Below are positions 10,142 through 19,848 of a DNA stretch of 64,000 nucleotides, piece by piece. The notes beneath the pieces were generated by a model. It had not been told where the DNA came from. It ran no database searches and worked only from the letters and a program-made list of their open reading frames with translations. The translations under genes and the position numbers were made by a program. Position 1 is the first letter of the stretch, and every line of letters begins with the position of its first letter. Source of the DNA: Cohaesibacter celericrescens (GTDB lineage: Bacteria > Pseudomonadota > Alphaproteobacteria > Rhizobiales > Cohaesibacteraceae); assembly GCF_002866925.1 (NCBI RefSeq), contig NZ_PKUQ01000016.1:372001-436000 (forward strand). The letters run 5' to 3'.

Positions 10142-10453
10142 ATGGCAACTCGCCAAAGAAGAAATTCTGTTTTGCGTCAGTTGGCGCTTCCTTTTAGTTT
10201 TCTCCTGATTTTGGGGTATTTTGTATTCCATGCGCTTCATGGCGGGTATGGTGTGTATGCACTGACTGATATGAAGGCGCGGACTGATGGTCTGGAGGCG
10301 GATTTGCTTGCTTTGCGGCTTGCTAGAGAGACCAATGAACACCGCATTGCTTTGTTTCGTCGTGAAACGCTTGATCCGGATATGATGGAAGAGCGCGCTC
10401 GTGCTTACATGAATGTTGCGCATCCGGATGAAATTGTAATTTTCAATAATTAA
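10142..10453 (+). CDS. ftsB: Septum formation initiator FtsB/DivIC family protein
   Basis: Bitopic division protein that bridges FtsL and FtsQ in the divisome. 103 residues from the ATG at 10142; longer in-frame starts to the left would run through the leader hairpin. Layout fits the family: a basic N-terminus (MATRQRRNSVLRQ), one membrane helix at about residues 14-32 and a charged coiled-coil region (about 42-75). The C-terminal LDPDMMEERARAYMNVAHPDEIVI matches the usual LDPD..EE.AR motif. The eno-ftsB-pdhA order is typical of rhizobia, although ubiDX lies between eno and ftsB here. Confidence 0.85.
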   Translation: MATRQRRNSVLRQLALPFSFLLILGYFVFHALHGGYGVYALTDMKARTDGLEADLLALRLARETNEHRIALFRRETLDPDMMEERARAYMNVAHPDEIVIFNN

Positions 10454-10628
10454 CTTGTTTTTAGTTTACGTATTTTAGTTAACTGAATATTGGTTTATTC
10501 TTGAAAGTCTATGTTTTTCATTACCTTGCCGTATAAAATCCCTCCTCTTAGTTAGTCTTTTCCGCAATTGCGGATTACCTCAATCTCAAGTATTGTGCCT
10601 TTAGGGAAACGCTTTAGGGAGCAGCAGC

Positions 10629-11669
10629 ATGGCAGCATCCGCGACAAGTGCCACCAAGAAACAGGTGGCAAAAGGGTCAACTCGCACCCAAATCAACCGT
10701 ACAATCGTAGAATTCGACAAAGATCAAGAGCTTCACGCTTATCGTGAAATGCTTATGATTCGGCGTTTTGAAGAGAAGGCCGGCCAAATGTATGGCATGG
10801 GCCTGATCGGCGGCTTCTGTCATCTCTATATCGGTCAAGAAGCCGTTGTAGTTGGGATGCAGATGGCATCGAAAGAGGGCGATCAGGTTGTCACCTCTTA
10901 TCGTGACCATGGTCACATGCTCGTTTGTGGCATGGAGCCCAAAGGGGTTATGGCTGAGTTGACGGGGCGTCGCGATGGCTATTCCAAGGGTAAGGGTGGC
11001 TCGATGCATATGTTTAGCCGCGAAAAGAATTTCTTTGGCGGTCATGGCATCGTTGGTGCTCAGGTGTCGATCGGTACCGGACTGGCTTTTGCCAATACCT
11101 ACCGAGGCAATGACAATGTCTCGATGATCTATTTCGGTGACGGTGCATCCAATCAGGGTCAGATTTATGAGTGCTTCAATATGGCGAAGCTCTGGAATTT
11201 GCCTGCGATTTATGTGATTGAAAACAATAAATATGGCATGGGGACTTCGATCGAGCGGTCTTCTTCCAATACGGACCTCTCTCAGCGCGGTGCTTCGTTT
11301 GGTATTCCCGGTGAGCAAGTCGATGGTATGGATGTGCGTGCTGTTTTGGCTGCAGCCGAGCGGTCTATCGAATGGGCGCGCGCAGGCAAGGGGCCTTATA
11401 TCCTTGAGATGCTGACCTATCGCTATCGTGGTCACTCTATGTCTGATCCGGCAAAATACCGTTCCAAAGAAGAAGTGCAGAAAATGCGCAACGAACATGA
11501 CCCAATTGAGCAGGTGCGTCAGCGCTTGATTGAAGGTGGCATGGCGAGCGAAGACGAATTGAAGGCGATTGATAAATCTATTCGTTCTGTTGTTTCGGAA
11601 GCTGCCGAATATGCTCAGTCAAATCCTGAACCAGATGCTGCCGAGCTTTGGACCGATATTACCATTTAA
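10629..11669 (+). CDS. pdhA: Pyruvate dehydrogenase E1 component, alpha subunit
   Basis: With PdhB forms the thiamine-diphosphate-dependent E1 that decarboxylates pyruvate and passes the acetyl group to lipoyl-E2. 346 residues. The TPP motif runs from GDGASNQG to ENNKYGMGTS, and the regulatory-type loop YRGHSMSDP is present. About 35 N-terminal residues are Ala/Lys/Thr-rich and probably flexible. The ATG follows GGGAGCAGCAGC. First gene of a pdhA-pdhB-pdhC operon with gaps of 18 and 12 bases. Confidence 0.97.
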   Translation: MAASATSATKKQVAKGSTRTQINRTIVEFDKDQELHAYREMLMIRRFEEKAGQMYGMGLIGGFCHLYIGQEAVVVGMQMASKEGDQVVTSYRDHGHMLVCGMEPKGVMAELTGRRDGYSKGKGGSMHMFSREKNFFGGHGIVGAQVSIGTGLAFANTYRGNDNVSMIYFGDGASNQGQIYECFNMAKLWNLPAIYVIENNKYGMGTSIERSSSNTDLSQRGASFGIPGEQVDGMDVRAVLAAAERSIEWARAGKGPYILEMLTYRYRGHSMSDPAKYRSKEEVQKMRNEHDPIEQVRQRLIEGGMASEDELKAIDKSIRSVVSEAAEYAQSNPEPDAAELWTDITI

Positions 11670-11687
11670 GGAAAAGGGATAGAAATC

Positions 11688-13073
11688 ATGCCAATTCAAG
11701 TTTTGATGCCAGCCCTTTCTCCGACGATGGAAGAAGGTAATTTGGCCAAATGGGTCAAGAGTGAAGGCGATTCAATCGCTATCGGCGATGTGCTTGCTGA
11801 GATTGAAACCGATAAAGCCACAATGGAAGTGGAATCGGTGGAAGAAGGCACGCTTGGAAAGATCGTTGTTGCCGAAGGTACGCAAGGTGTGAAGGTAAAC
11901 AGCCTGATCGCTTTGATTTTGGAAGAGGGCGAAGATGCATCTTCTCTTGATGCCGCCGCCTCCGCTTCGACGGCTCCTGCTGCTGACGAGGGCAAAGCTG
12001 AAGCGCCTGCCGTTGCGGCGCCTGTTGCTGCTGCCCCGATCTCATTGCCTGATGTTGACGAAGATCCGGAAATTCCCGAAGGCACTCCAATGAAGACCCA
12101 GACCGTGCGCGAAGCTTTGCGTGACGCGATGGTGGAAGAAATGCGCGCTGATGAACGTGTTTTCTTGATGGGTGAAGAAGTGGCGCAATATCAGGGCGCT
12201 TATAAAATCTCCCAAGGTATGCTGGATGAATTCGGCGAACGCCGTGTGATTGATACGCCAATCACCGAGCATGGCTTCACTGGCCTTGCTGCTGGTGCTG
12301 CTATGGCGGGTCTGCGGCCGATTGTTGAATTTATGACCTTCAACTTCGCTCTGCAGGCGATGGACCACATTATCAACTCTTCTGCCAAGACGCTTTATAT
12401 GTCCGGCGGTCAGATCACCAACCCGATTGTTTTCCGTGGTGCAAATGGTGCCGCTGCGCGCGTGGGTGCTCAGCACTCACAGGATTTCTCTGCCTGGTAT
12501 AGTTCGGTCCCTGGTTTGACAGTCGTGCATCCTTATATGGCTTCTGACTATAAGGGCCTGATGAAGTCGGCAATCCGTTCAGACAATCCTGTTGTCTTCC
12601 TTGAGAATGAAATCCTGTATGGCCAGAGCTTTGATGTTCCTGACATTGAAGATCACATCGTTCCTCTTGGCAAAGCGCGGATTGCGCGCAAGGGTAAAGA
12701 TGTGACTATCGTTTCCTTTGGTATCGGCATGTCCTATGCGCTTGGCGCTGCGGAAGAGCTGGCCAAGGATGGTATTGAAGCCGAAGTGATTGATTTGCGC
12801 ACGCTGCGACCGCTGGATATGGACACTGTTTTGCGTTCGGTTATCAAAACCGGACGTTGTGTCACCGTGGAAGAAGGGTGGCCGCAGGCTTCCATTTCGT
12901 CAGAGGTTGGTTTCCGCGTGATGCAGGATGCCTTTGATTATCTTGATGCTCCGGTGGCTCGTGTGACTGGCAAAGATGTGCCAATGCCATATGCTGCCAA
13001 TCTTGAAAAACTGGCGCTGCCTAATATTGGTGATGTGATCGCGGCTGTTAAAGCTGTGACCTATAGCGCTTAA
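11688..13073 (+). CDS. pdhB: Pyruvate dehydrogenase E1 beta subunit with N-terminal lipoyl domain
   Basis: 461 residues. Residues 1-78 are a biotinyl/lipoyl domain with the lipoylated lysine in [13 protein letters not shown]. Residues about 80-130 are an Ala/Pro-rich swinging linker. Residues about 135-461 are the E1-beta transketolase-like domain ([38 protein letters not shown]). A lipoyl arm on E1-beta is known from rhizobia and Zymomonas and absent from most PDH complexes. It gives the complex lipoyl groups on both E1 and E2. Overlap with pdhA is none; the gap is 18 bases. Confidence 0.96.
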   Translation: MPIQVLMPALSPTMEEGNLAKWVKSEGDSIAIGDVLAEIETDKATMEVESVEEGTLGKIVVAEGTQGVKVNSLIALILEEGEDASSLDAAASASTAPAADEGKAEAPAVAAPVAAAPISLPDVDEDPEIPEGTPMKTQTVREALRDAMVEEMRADERVFLMGEEVAQYQGAYKISQGMLDEFGERRVIDTPITEHGFTGLAAGAAMAGLRPIVEFMTFNFALQAMDHIINSSAKTLYMSGGQITNPIVFRGANGAAARVGAQHSQDFSAWYSSVPGLTVVHPYMASDYKGLMKSAIRSDNPVVFLENEILYGQSFDVPDIEDHIVPLGKARIARKGKDVTIVSFGIGMSYALGAAEELAKDGIEAEVIDLRTLRPLDMDTVLRSVIKTGRCVTVEEGWPQASISSEVGFRVMQDAFDYLDAPVARVTGKDVPMPYAANLEKLALPNIGDVIAAVKAVTYSA

Positions 13074-13085
13074 GGAGAGAGTATA

Positions 13086-14411
13086 ATGCCCGTAACCATT
13101 ACCATGCCGGCCCTTTCTCCTACTATGGAAAGCGGCAATCTGGCCAAATGGCTGGTTAAAGAAGGTGATGAGGTCTCTTCGGGGGACGTCATCGCTGAAA
13201 TTGAAACCGACAAAGCAACCATGGAAGTGGAAGCGGTCGATGAAGGTGTGATTGGTAAAATTCTGGTGGAAGCCGGAGCAACCGACGTGCCTGTCAACGC
13301 ACCGATTGCGATTTTGCTGGAAGAAGGCGAAGACGCCTCGGCAATGGATGCGTCTGCTCCAGCTGCTGCGGCTCCTGCACCTGAGCCTTCCGCTCCGGCA
13401 GCGGATACAGCCGTCGCTGCGCCTGCTGCAGACGTTTCCGCTGGCCCTGTGGCCACGGCTGCTGATGGAAATCGCATTTTCTCCTCGCCTTTGGCGCGTC
13501 GTTTAGCCAAAATGAACGATCTGGACCTGTCCAAGATTGCTGGGTCAGGTCCTCGTGGCCGTATTGTCAAGCGTGATGTGGATGCGGCGATTGAAGCCGG
13601 AACTGCATCGGCTTCTGCTCCGGCTCCTGCCGCAGCAGTACCTGCTCAGGCTGCGAACGCTCCATCGGCTCCAAGTGATGATGCTATCAAGGCGCTGTAT
13701 GAAGAGGGTTCTTATGAGGAAGTCCCTCATTCAGGTATGCGCAAGGTGATTGCACAGCGTTTGCAAGAATCCAAGCAGACTGTGCCGCACTTCTATCTCG
13801 AAGTTGATGTTGAGCTCGATGCTCTGTTGGCTCTGCGTAAGCAGATCAATAGTCAGGCCCCTGTCAACAAAGAGGATAAGCCTTCCTATAAGCTTTCGGT
13901 GAATGATTTCATCATCAAGGGTATGGCAATGGCGCTTCAGAAAGTGCCTATGGCCAACGCCACTTGGACCGAGAGTTCGCGTTTGTTGCACACGCATTCT
14001 GATGTTGGTGTTGCCGTGTCTGTGCCTGACGGGCTGTTCACTCCGGTTATTCGCAAGGCCGAACAGAAATCTCTTTCTGCCATTTCTAATGAAATGAAAG
14101 ATCTGGCTGGACGTGCGCGCGATAAGAAGCTGACACCTGCAGAATATCAGGGTGGCACAACTGCTGTGTCCAACCTCGGTATGATGGGCGTCAAAAGCTT
14201 CTCAGCTGTGATCAATCCACCGCACGGTACGATTATTGCAATTGGCGCTGGTGAACAGCGGGCTGTGATCAAAGACGGTGCAGTGGCTGCGGCCACCGTT
14301 ATGTCTGTGACATTGTCCTGTGACCACCGAGTGGTTGATGGTGCATTGGGTGCCGAGCTTCTGGCTGCTTTCAAAGGCTATATTGAAAGCCCCATGGGCA
14401 TGCTGGTCTAG
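13086..14411 (+). CDS. pdhC: Dihydrolipoamide acetyltransferase, E2 of pyruvate dehydrogenase
   Basis: Core subunit transferring acetyl groups from lipoate to CoA. 441 residues. One lipoyl domain (1-78, lysine in [13 protein letters not shown]), an Ala/Pro linker, a peripheral subunit-binding domain (about 137-172, SPLARRLAKMNDLDLSKIAG), a second linker, and the catalytic domain ending in SCDHRVVDGALGAEL with the His-Asp pair. The lipoyl segment is clearly related to that of pdhB at DNA and protein level. Begins 12 bases after pdhB, with AAGGAGAG upstream of the start. Confidence 0.97.
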   Translation: MPVTITMPALSPTMESGNLAKWLVKEGDEVSSGDVIAEIETDKATMEVEAVDEGVIGKILVEAGATDVPVNAPIAILLEEGEDASAMDASAPAAAAPAPEPSAPAADTAVAAPAADVSAGPVATAADGNRIFSSPLARRLAKMNDLDLSKIAGSGPRGRIVKRDVDAAIEAGTASASAPAPAAAVPAQAANAPSAPSDDAIKALYEEGSYEEVPHSGMRKVIAQRLQESKQTVPHFYLEVDVELDALLALRKQINSQAPVNKEDKPSYKLSVNDFIIKGMAMALQKVPMANATWTESSRLLHTHSDVGVAVSVPDGLFTPVIRKAEQKSLSAISNEMKDLAGRARDKKLTPAEYQGGTTAVSNLGMMGVKSFSAVINPPHGTIIAIGAGEQRAVIKDGAVAAATVMSVTLSCDHRVVDGALGAELLAAFKGYIESPMGMLV

Positions 14412-14584
14412 AGAAACAAGTGTGGTGTCAGTAATTGATGCTTGTTGCAGACTGACACTACATGGTTGCAAGTAATTGCGAATAAGTGAACGAAATTGAA
14501 GGGTGTCTATTGGCTCCTGCGACCTCAGGGTGCAAAGCTTTCCAAACTACCATTTGGCTGTGCATCAATATCAAGAGGTTAATG

Positions 14585-15109
14585 ATGACAAAAAATAATC
14601 TGATAGCAATTTCTACGTTTATTTGTATCTCAATAATTGGTTTCGGTCCAAGCTTCGGCGGGTCGGTGACTTATACCAAGTTAGCACGTGCTCCCGGCGA
14701 TCGCAGTTCGGCAGTTCAACACTTACTTGCGGGAACTTCTCGTGTTTTTTGGGAAACGGGGCGTAGGGTATCTATTTACTATTTGGGTAAGAATGGTTCA
14801 GCTATCCGTGCCCAGAGCGGGATGAAAAAACTGCGGTATGGTCGGTGGTCCGTTACTAAAGGTCCGAAGCCAAGAGTTTGTTTCGATTTTCGTAACAGTG
14901 GCCGGAACGCTTGTTATTCACTGACTAGTAAAAGTCTTGACTGGCAAGCAGGTGCCTGTGAAGGAAATAAGTTTGGTTTGTCTACCAAGTCAAGTCTTGC
15001 TCCGAAGGAAGTCGCGGGAAACCGGAATCCGATGATATTGATTAAAATGTGTCGAAGGCTCTCAGCAAATCGAGTGAGAGAAGTGCGAAGAATAGCTGGG
15101 TTGGATTGA
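14585..15109 (+). CDS. Secreted hypothetical protein between pdhC and lpdA
   Basis: 174 residues from the ATG at 14585 (AAGAGG 6 bases upstream). The N-terminus has a Lys-Asn stretch and a hydrophobic core (LIAISTFICISIIGFG) followed by small residues, a likely Sec signal peptide. The mature part has Trp/Tyr/Gly blocks (SIYYLGKNGSAIRAQ, MKKLRYGRWSV) and four Cys (CFDF, CYSL, CEGN, MCRR). The pattern recalls the DUF995-like secreted proteins of Rhizobiales, but I cannot confirm membership. Base composition looks more AT-rich than the pdh genes. Its place corresponds to a variable slot in the rhizobial pdh-lpdA region. Confidence 0.55.
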   Translation: MTKNNLIAISTFICISIIGFGPSFGGSVTYTKLARAPGDRSSAVQHLLAGTSRVFWETGRRVSIYYLGKNGSAIRAQSGMKKLRYGRWSVTKGPKPRVCFDFRNSGRNACYSLTSKSLDWQAGACEGNKFGLSTKSSLAPKEVAGNRNPMILIKMCRRLSANRVREVRRIAGLD

Positions 15110-15112
15110 GTT

Positions 15113-16324
15113 CTACCGCTTGCCTCCTGCGAGCTGCTGGGACTGAGGTAGTTTTCTTAGTTTCAGCATCGACACTATTCCAAAAACCGGGCCTGCCACC
15201 AATGGGGTGAAAGCCCAGTGCCAACCAACCAGAGCGATCCAATGGGGCATGAGTTGAACAGAGACAAGCGCAAGAGAAAAGCCGATGGCGGTCTGCATGG
15301 TCAGCATCGTGCCGCGATTTTCTGGCTTGGACAATTCTCCCACAGCGGTGGAGAATTGCGCGCTGTCCGGCGAGACGGTTGCGCCCCACAAGATGGCTAT
15401 GAGGCAGACCAGAAACACGGGGCCGCCAAACAGAGGGCCGATGATCAAGGCGCAAGTGCCGCTCATGGCCAGCACGACGCTGGTCATCAAGGTGCGTCCG
15501 ATGCGATCGGCAATCATGCCGCCGATCATGGAACCCGGAGCGCCTGCCGCAATGGTGAAAAAGGTCATCAGGGACGCCCAACGCTGAGGATTTTCAACGC
15601 CGGAGAACTCAAAACTGGCGCCAAGGAACAAAGCGATCCACGCCCACATGGCATAAACTTCCCACATGTGACCAAAATATCCGAAGTTGGCCAATCGAAT
15701 GGGTTTGTTGGTCAGGGATTCAAAGGCGAGGCCGAGTTTGAATTTGGGGCTTTTGGCAAAGTTGGGGCCGATCGCCACCAGCATGACAGACAGTCCACCA
15801 ATTGCCGATATCCAGCTGGTGGCCAGAAGCACGGCGCGCCAGTCCACATCGCCCCAAAAGGCGATGAGGTGAGGGGCTGCAGAGCCGATCATCAACGAGC
15901 CGACCAACATGCCTACCAGCATGCCAGCGTCTTTTCTGGCCCAACTCATGGCGATCTTCATGCCAACGGGATACACGCCGGCAATGACCGCGCCGGTGGC
16001 AAGCCGCAAGACAATCGAAAGGTTGGAGCCGGGCTCGGAATAGATAAAGGCATAATTTGCCAGCGCACCCAAGACTGCGCAAACAGCGTAGAGAACACGA
16101 GGATCGGTACGATCAGCCAAACCAAAACCGGCGCTGATCAAACATCCGATGACAAAGCCCGCCTGAACGGACGAGGACAGAAGCGCGACTTTATCGCCGC
16201 TGAGTGCAAATTCACTGGCCAATCCGGGCGCAACCGCCGAGGCGGAAAACCACAGCGACAGGACAGCCACTTGGCTAAGACACAACAGAGCCAGAGAGCG
16301 GCTCTTAATGGAAATGATCGTCAT
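15113..16324 (-). CDS. Major facilitator superfamily transporter
   Basis: 403 residues, almost wholly hydrophobic, with about 12 predicted membrane helices. The N-terminus is RSLALLCLSQVAVLSLWFSASAVAPGL. A basic/acidic cytoplasmic loop GLADRTDPRVLYAV after helix 2 fits the MFS GxxxDRxGRR motif A, and MIADRIGRTLMTS repeats it after helix 8. Substrate is unknown. The stop lies 3 bases from the convergent stop of the upstream secreted gene, and the start is divergent from lpdA. It is an insertion relative to the pdh-lpdA functional unit. Confidence 0.85.
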   Translation of the reverse strand: MTIISIKSRSLALLCLSQVAVLSLWFSASAVAPGLASEFALSGDKVALLSSSVQAGFVIGCLISAGFGLADRTDPRVLYAVCAVLGALANYAFIYSEPGSNLSIVLRLATGAVIAGVYPVGMKIAMSWARKDAGMLVGMLVGSLMIGSAAPHLIAFWGDVDWRAVLLATSWISAIGGLSVMLVAIGPNFAKSPKFKLGLAFESLTNKPIRLANFGYFGHMWEVYAMWAWIALFLGASFEFSGVENPQRWASLMTFFTIAAGAPGSMIGGMIADRIGRTLMTSVVLAMSGTCALIIGPLFGGPVFLVCLIAILWGATVSPDSAQFSTAVGELSKPENRGTMLTMQTAIGFSLALVSVQLMPHWIALVGWHWAFTPLVAGPVFGIVSMLKLRKLPQSQQLAGGKR

Positions 16325-16461
16325 GGGATGTCCCGTGCGGCTGGTTAAAGAAACTCAGGCTAGCAGGTTGGCATTACGCTGCAATCTGGCCATCAGTTTA
16401 ACGAGAGAAGGCGCTATAGCCTTTTGTCTTTAAGAACAGACAATGTAGAGGAACCTGGGAA

Positions 16462-17859
16462 ATGGCACAAAATGAATTTGATGTGATCGTGGTTGGCTCT
16501 GGCCCGGGGGGCTATGTGACCGCTATCCGCGCGTCGCAATTGGGTCTTAAAACTGCAATCGTCGAAAAGAAAGATCTGGGCGGTATTTGCCTCAACTGGG
16601 GTTGTATTCCGACCAAAGCTTTGTTGCGGTCTGCCGAGATTTATCACTTTATGCAGAATGCCAAAGACTATGGTCTGTCAGCAGACAATGTAAGCTTTGA
16701 TATCAATAAAGTGATCGAGCGGTCGCGAGGCGTTTCCAAACAGCTCAACAACGGCGTTGGCTTTTTGATGAAAAAGAACAAAGTAACCGTGATCAAAGGC
16801 ACTGCTGTTCTTGATGGCAAAGGCGCTATCAAGGTCACCGGTGATGATGCGGGTGTTTACAAAGCGCCTCACATCATTCTGTCCACGGGTGCTCGTCCTC
16901 GGATTCTACCCGGTCTTGAGCCTGACAAAAAGCTGATCTGGACATATTTTGAAGCCCTTAAGCCCGATATCATGCCTAAGTCTTTGTTGGTTGTCGGCTC
17001 GGGTGCAATCGGTATTGAGTTTGCCAGCTTCTATCGCACTATGGGTGCCGAAGTGACTGTGGTCGAAATGATGCCCAAAATTTTGCCGCCGGAAGATGAT
17101 GAAATCTCCGCCATGGCGCGCAAATCGCTTGAAAAGCAGGGCATCAAAATCTTGACTGAAGCAAAGGTGACCAGTGTCACCAAAGGCGGCGACAATGTTG
17201 TTGCCAATGTCGAGAAAAAAGGCGGAAAAACCGAGACCATCAAGGCGGATCGTATTATCTCTGCTGTCGGTGTGGTCGGAAACATCGAAGATCTAGGCCT
17301 TGAAAAAATGGGTATCAAAACCGATCGTGGCTGCATTGTCATTGATGGTTATGGTCGCACCAATGTTCCCGGCGTTTATGCCATTGGAGACGTGGCGGGC
17401 CCTCCGATGCTGGCGCACAAAGCCGAGCATGAAGGCGTCGTCTGTGTCGAGAAAATCGCTGGTGTTGAAAATGTGCATCCGATGGATAAAAGCCAGATTC
17501 CGGGTTGTACCTATTGTCATCCGCAGGTGGCTTCGGTGGGGCTCACAGAGCAGGCATGTAAGGAAAAAGGCCTCGATGTGCGCGTTGGCCGCTTCCCCTT
17601 CATTGCCAACGGCAAGGCAATTGCATTGGGCGAACCTGAGGGCATGATCAAAACCATCTTTGATAAAAAGACAGGTCAAATGCTCGGTGCTCATATGATT
17701 GGTGCTGAAGTGACAGAGCTTATTCAAGGATTTGTTGTTGCCATGAGCCTGGAGACGACTGAAGAAGATTTGATGCACACAATCTTCCCGCATCCGACCT
17801 TGTCAGAAATGATGCCTGAATCAGTACGCGATGCCTATGGCATGGTGATCCAGAGCTAA
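16462..17859 (+). CDS. lpdA: Dihydrolipoyl dehydrogenase (E3)
   Basis: FAD enzyme that reoxidises dihydrolipoamide in the pyruvate dehydrogenase complex, passing electrons to NAD. 465 residues. FAD site VVGSGPGGYVTAIRA; redox-active disulfide in GGICLNWGCIPTKAL; NAD site VVGSGAIGIEFASFY; second FAD motif near GVYAIGDVAGPPMLAHKAEHE; catalytic His-Glu pair in FPHPTLSE. The ATG follows GAGGAACCTGGGAA. It has its own promoter region, separated from pdhC by two genes. Confidence 0.97.
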   Translation: MAQNEFDVIVVGSGPGGYVTAIRASQLGLKTAIVEKKDLGGICLNWGCIPTKALLRSAEIYHFMQNAKDYGLSADNVSFDINKVIERSRGVSKQLNNGVGFLMKKNKVTVIKGTAVLDGKGAIKVTGDDAGVYKAPHIILSTGARPRILPGLEPDKKLIWTYFEALKPDIMPKSLLVVGSGAIGIEFASFYRTMGAEVTVVEMMPKILPPEDDEISAMARKSLEKQGIKILTEAKVTSVTKGGDNVVANVEKKGGKTETIKADRIISAVGVVGNIEDLGLEKMGIKTDRGCIVIDGYGRTNVPGVYAIGDVAGPPMLAHKAEHEGVVCVEKIAGVENVHPMDKSQIPGCTYCHPQVASVGLTEQACKEKGLDVRVGRFPFIANGKAIALGEPEGMIKTIFDKKTGQMLGAHMIGAEVTELIQGFVVAMSLETTEEDLMHTIFPHPTLSEMMPESVRDAYGMVIQS

Positions 17860-17915
17860 GCTGTTCGGGTTCTACCCTACCAGACAGACAAAATTTGCAA
17901 GTAAATGCATCGAAA

Positions 17916-17945
17916 GAGGCGGGAAATTTTATCCCGCCTCATTGT
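17916..17945 (+). terminator. Hairpin terminator candidate after lpdA
   Basis: GAGGCGGGA (17916-17924) pairs perfectly with TCCCGCCTC (17932-17940) around a 7-base loop. The tail is ATTGTCT, a poor T run, so termination may be partial. It lies 57 bases past the lpdA stop. Confidence 0.6.
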
Positions 17946-18035
17946 CTGGTGCTTGCACTCATTTATTGAAGTGTTATGTAGAAGGCGGGGCTTAAGTGTG
18001 GTCCGGGTGCATACTTAAAGAGAGAGGCTTGAGAA

Positions 18036-18296
18036 ATGTTGGGACTTGGTCTAATCGGTTCAATCGTCGTCGGTATCGTTGCCGGTTTTGTCGCAGAGAA
18101 AGTTATGAACTCCAATCATGGCTTGTTGACCAACTTAATTGTTGGTGTGATTGGTGGCTTGGTTGGTGGCTTTCTTGCTCAGAAAGTACTTCCTGGAATA
18201 CTGACACTGACAGGAATGGGTTGGGTTGATAGCATCATTGTTGCTTCACTTGGCGCAATTCTGGTGCTGTTTGTCTATCAAAAAATTCGAAGCTGA
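18036..18296 (+). CDS. GlsB/YeaQ/YmgE-family membrane protein
   Basis: 86 residues with three hydrophobic helices and the Gly-rich pattern of the transglycosylase-associated (PF04226) family: GLIGSIVVGIVAGFVAE, LIVGVIGGLVGGFLA and SIIVASLGAILVLFVY. The family is small inner-membrane proteins often linked to stress responses; the biochemical role is not known. The start follows AGAGAGAGGCTTGAGAA. A small hypothetical is recalled at this position in rhizobial lpdA-lipA regions. Confidence 0.8.
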   Translation: MLGLGLIGSIVVGIVAGFVAEKVMNSNHGLLTNLIVGVIGGLVGGFLAQKVLPGILTLTGMGWVDSIIVASLGAILVLFVYQKIRS

Positions 18297-18369
18297 ATGA
18301 GCCACCGGTCGCAACTGACCGTATGAAGCTCAGTGCTTCAAAAAAATACAGGATGACGAGGAAAGCTGA

Positions 18370-19353
18370 ATGGTTACCATTATTGATACCGTTTCAAACA
18401 AGGCAAAGGCAATCGACTCTGTGTCTGTTCGCCCTCGTCATCCTGAAAAGGCCCATAAGCCTGACAATCCTGTGATGCGCAAACCGGACTGGATTCGCGT
18501 CAAAGCGCCGGGGTCACCGGTTTATAAAGAAACGCGCAGTATCGTAAAAGAAAACAATCTTGTCACAGTCTGTGAAGAAGCGGGTTGCCCGAATATGGGC
18601 GAGTGCTGGTCCCAGCGCCACGCCAGTTTTATGATCATGGGCGAGACCTGTACGCGCGCTTGTGCTTTTTGCAATGTCTCTACTGGTATTCCCAATGCGC
18701 TAGACCCCAAAGAGCCTGAAAATACAGGCCGTGCTGTTGCGCAAATGGGCCTCAAGCATGTGGTGATCACATCCGTTGACCGTGATGATCTGGCTGATGG
18801 CGGGGCACAGCATTTTGCTGATGTCATTCACGCCATACGAGCCGCTTCGCCAGAGACGACCATTGAAGTGTTGACCCCCGATTTTCTGCGTAAAGACGGT
18901 GCGCTGGAGATTGTTGTGGCGGCCAAACCGGATGTGTTCAACCACAATCTGGAAACGGTACCGTCCAATTATCTCAAGGTCCGTCCGGGTGCTCGCTATT
19001 TCCATTCCATTCGTTTGTTGCAGCGCGTCAAAGAGTTGGATCCGACGATGTTCACCAAGTCCGGCATCATGGTTGGACTGGGCGAAGAGCGGAATGAAAT
19101 TTTACAATTGATGGATGACTTGCGGGTGGCTGAAGTTGATTTTTTGACCATTGGTCAATATCTGCAACCATCAAAAAAGCATCATCCTGTTTTGAACTTT
19201 GTCACTCCCGATGAATTCAAGGGATATGAAACCATCGCTTATACCAAGGGATTTATGCTGGTTTCGGCCAGCCCGCTGACGCGTTCTTCCCATCATGCCG
19301 GTGATGATTTTGCCAAATTGAAGGCAGCACGCATGACCAAACTGGGTCACTGA
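18370..19353 (+). CDS. lipA: Lipoyl synthase
   Basis: Radical-SAM enzyme inserting two sulfurs into protein-bound octanoyl groups; its products are the lipoyl domains of PdhB and PdhC encoded nearby. 327 residues. The auxiliary cluster cysteines are in [12 protein letters not shown], the radical-SAM cluster in CTRACAFC, and the C-terminal RSSHHAGDD carries the conserved RSSxxA serine. The ATG follows GAGGAAAGCTGA. Next gene begins 20 bases on, probably in the same transcript. Confidence 0.97.
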   Translation: MVTIIDTVSNKAKAIDSVSVRPRHPEKAHKPDNPVMRKPDWIRVKAPGSPVYKETRSIVKENNLVTVCEEAGCPNMGECWSQRHASFMIMGETCTRACAFCNVSTGIPNALDPKEPENTGRAVAQMGLKHVVITSVDRDDLADGGAQHFADVIHAIRAASPETTIEVLTPDFLRKDGALEIVVAAKPDVFNHNLETVPSNYLKVRPGARYFHSIRLLQRVKELDPTMFTKSGIMVGLGEERNEILQLMDDLRVAEVDFLTIGQYLQPSKKHHPVLNFVTPDEFKGYETIAYTKGFMLVSASPLTRSSHHAGDDFAKLKAARMTKLGH

Positions 19354-19373
19354 TCGGGACTTGTCACCAAAGA

Positions 19374-19826
19374 ATGCCGAAATTTCAATCGCGACAAAAA
19401 GTCAATCATTCCGCCAGTCAGATGTTTGATCTGGTAGCTGATGTGCAGAGCTATCCCGATTTTGTTCCGCTATGTAAGTCATTGCATGTGCGAGGGCATC
19501 AGGAAACATCGGAAGGCTCTGTTCTGGTCGCCGACATGGTGGTTGCCTACAAGTTGATCAGCGAAAGCTTCACCTCGAAGGTGACGCTGAAACCGCAAGA
19601 CAATGAGATCTTGGTGGAATATCTGGACGGCCCGTTCAAACATCTTGAGAATCGTTGGACGTTCGAGCCGATTGATGGACTAGCTGCGGCCAGTGTGATC
19701 GTGTTTTACATTGATTATGAGTTTAAAAGCCGGATGTTGGCTGGGCTTATGGGGGCCGTGTTTGATAAGGCCTTCCATAAGTTCTCCAGTGCGTTTGAGC
19801 AACGGGCTGATCGCATTTACGGATAA
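19374..19826 (+). CDS. COQ10/RatA-type START-domain protein (ubiquinone-binding)
   Basis: 150 residues forming a single polyketide-cyclase/START-like domain: ASQMFDLVADVQSYPDFVPLC at the N-terminus and FIDYEF-like YIDYEFKSRMLAGLMGAVFDKA near the end. Bacterial members are relatives of mitochondrial COQ10, which binds ubiquinone, and are also labelled RatA toxins in enterobacteria; the respiratory role is the likelier one here. It lies 20 bases after lipA, the usual rhizobial place. A strong bidirectional terminator follows. Confidence 0.88.
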   Translation: MPKFQSRQKVNHSASQMFDLVADVQSYPDFVPLCKSLHVRGHQETSEGSVLVADMVVAYKLISESFTSKVTLKPQDNEILVEYLDGPFKHLENRWTFEPIDGLAAASVIVFYIDYEFKSRMLAGLMGAVFDKAFHKFSSAFEQRADRIYG

Positions 19827-19848
19827 GGCAACTGTTCTTATTGTGTTT

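Noticed and set aside
10677-11498. 273-codon open frame antisense to pdhA
   Set aside because: Covers a certain pdhA on the other strand; composition is that of a shadow frame with no motif or ribosome site.
15218-16348. 376-codon open frame antisense to the MFS transporter
   Set aside because: It mirrors the transporter gene, is rich in His, Gln, Gly and Arg with no domain, and the opposite strand gives a clear 12-helix protein.
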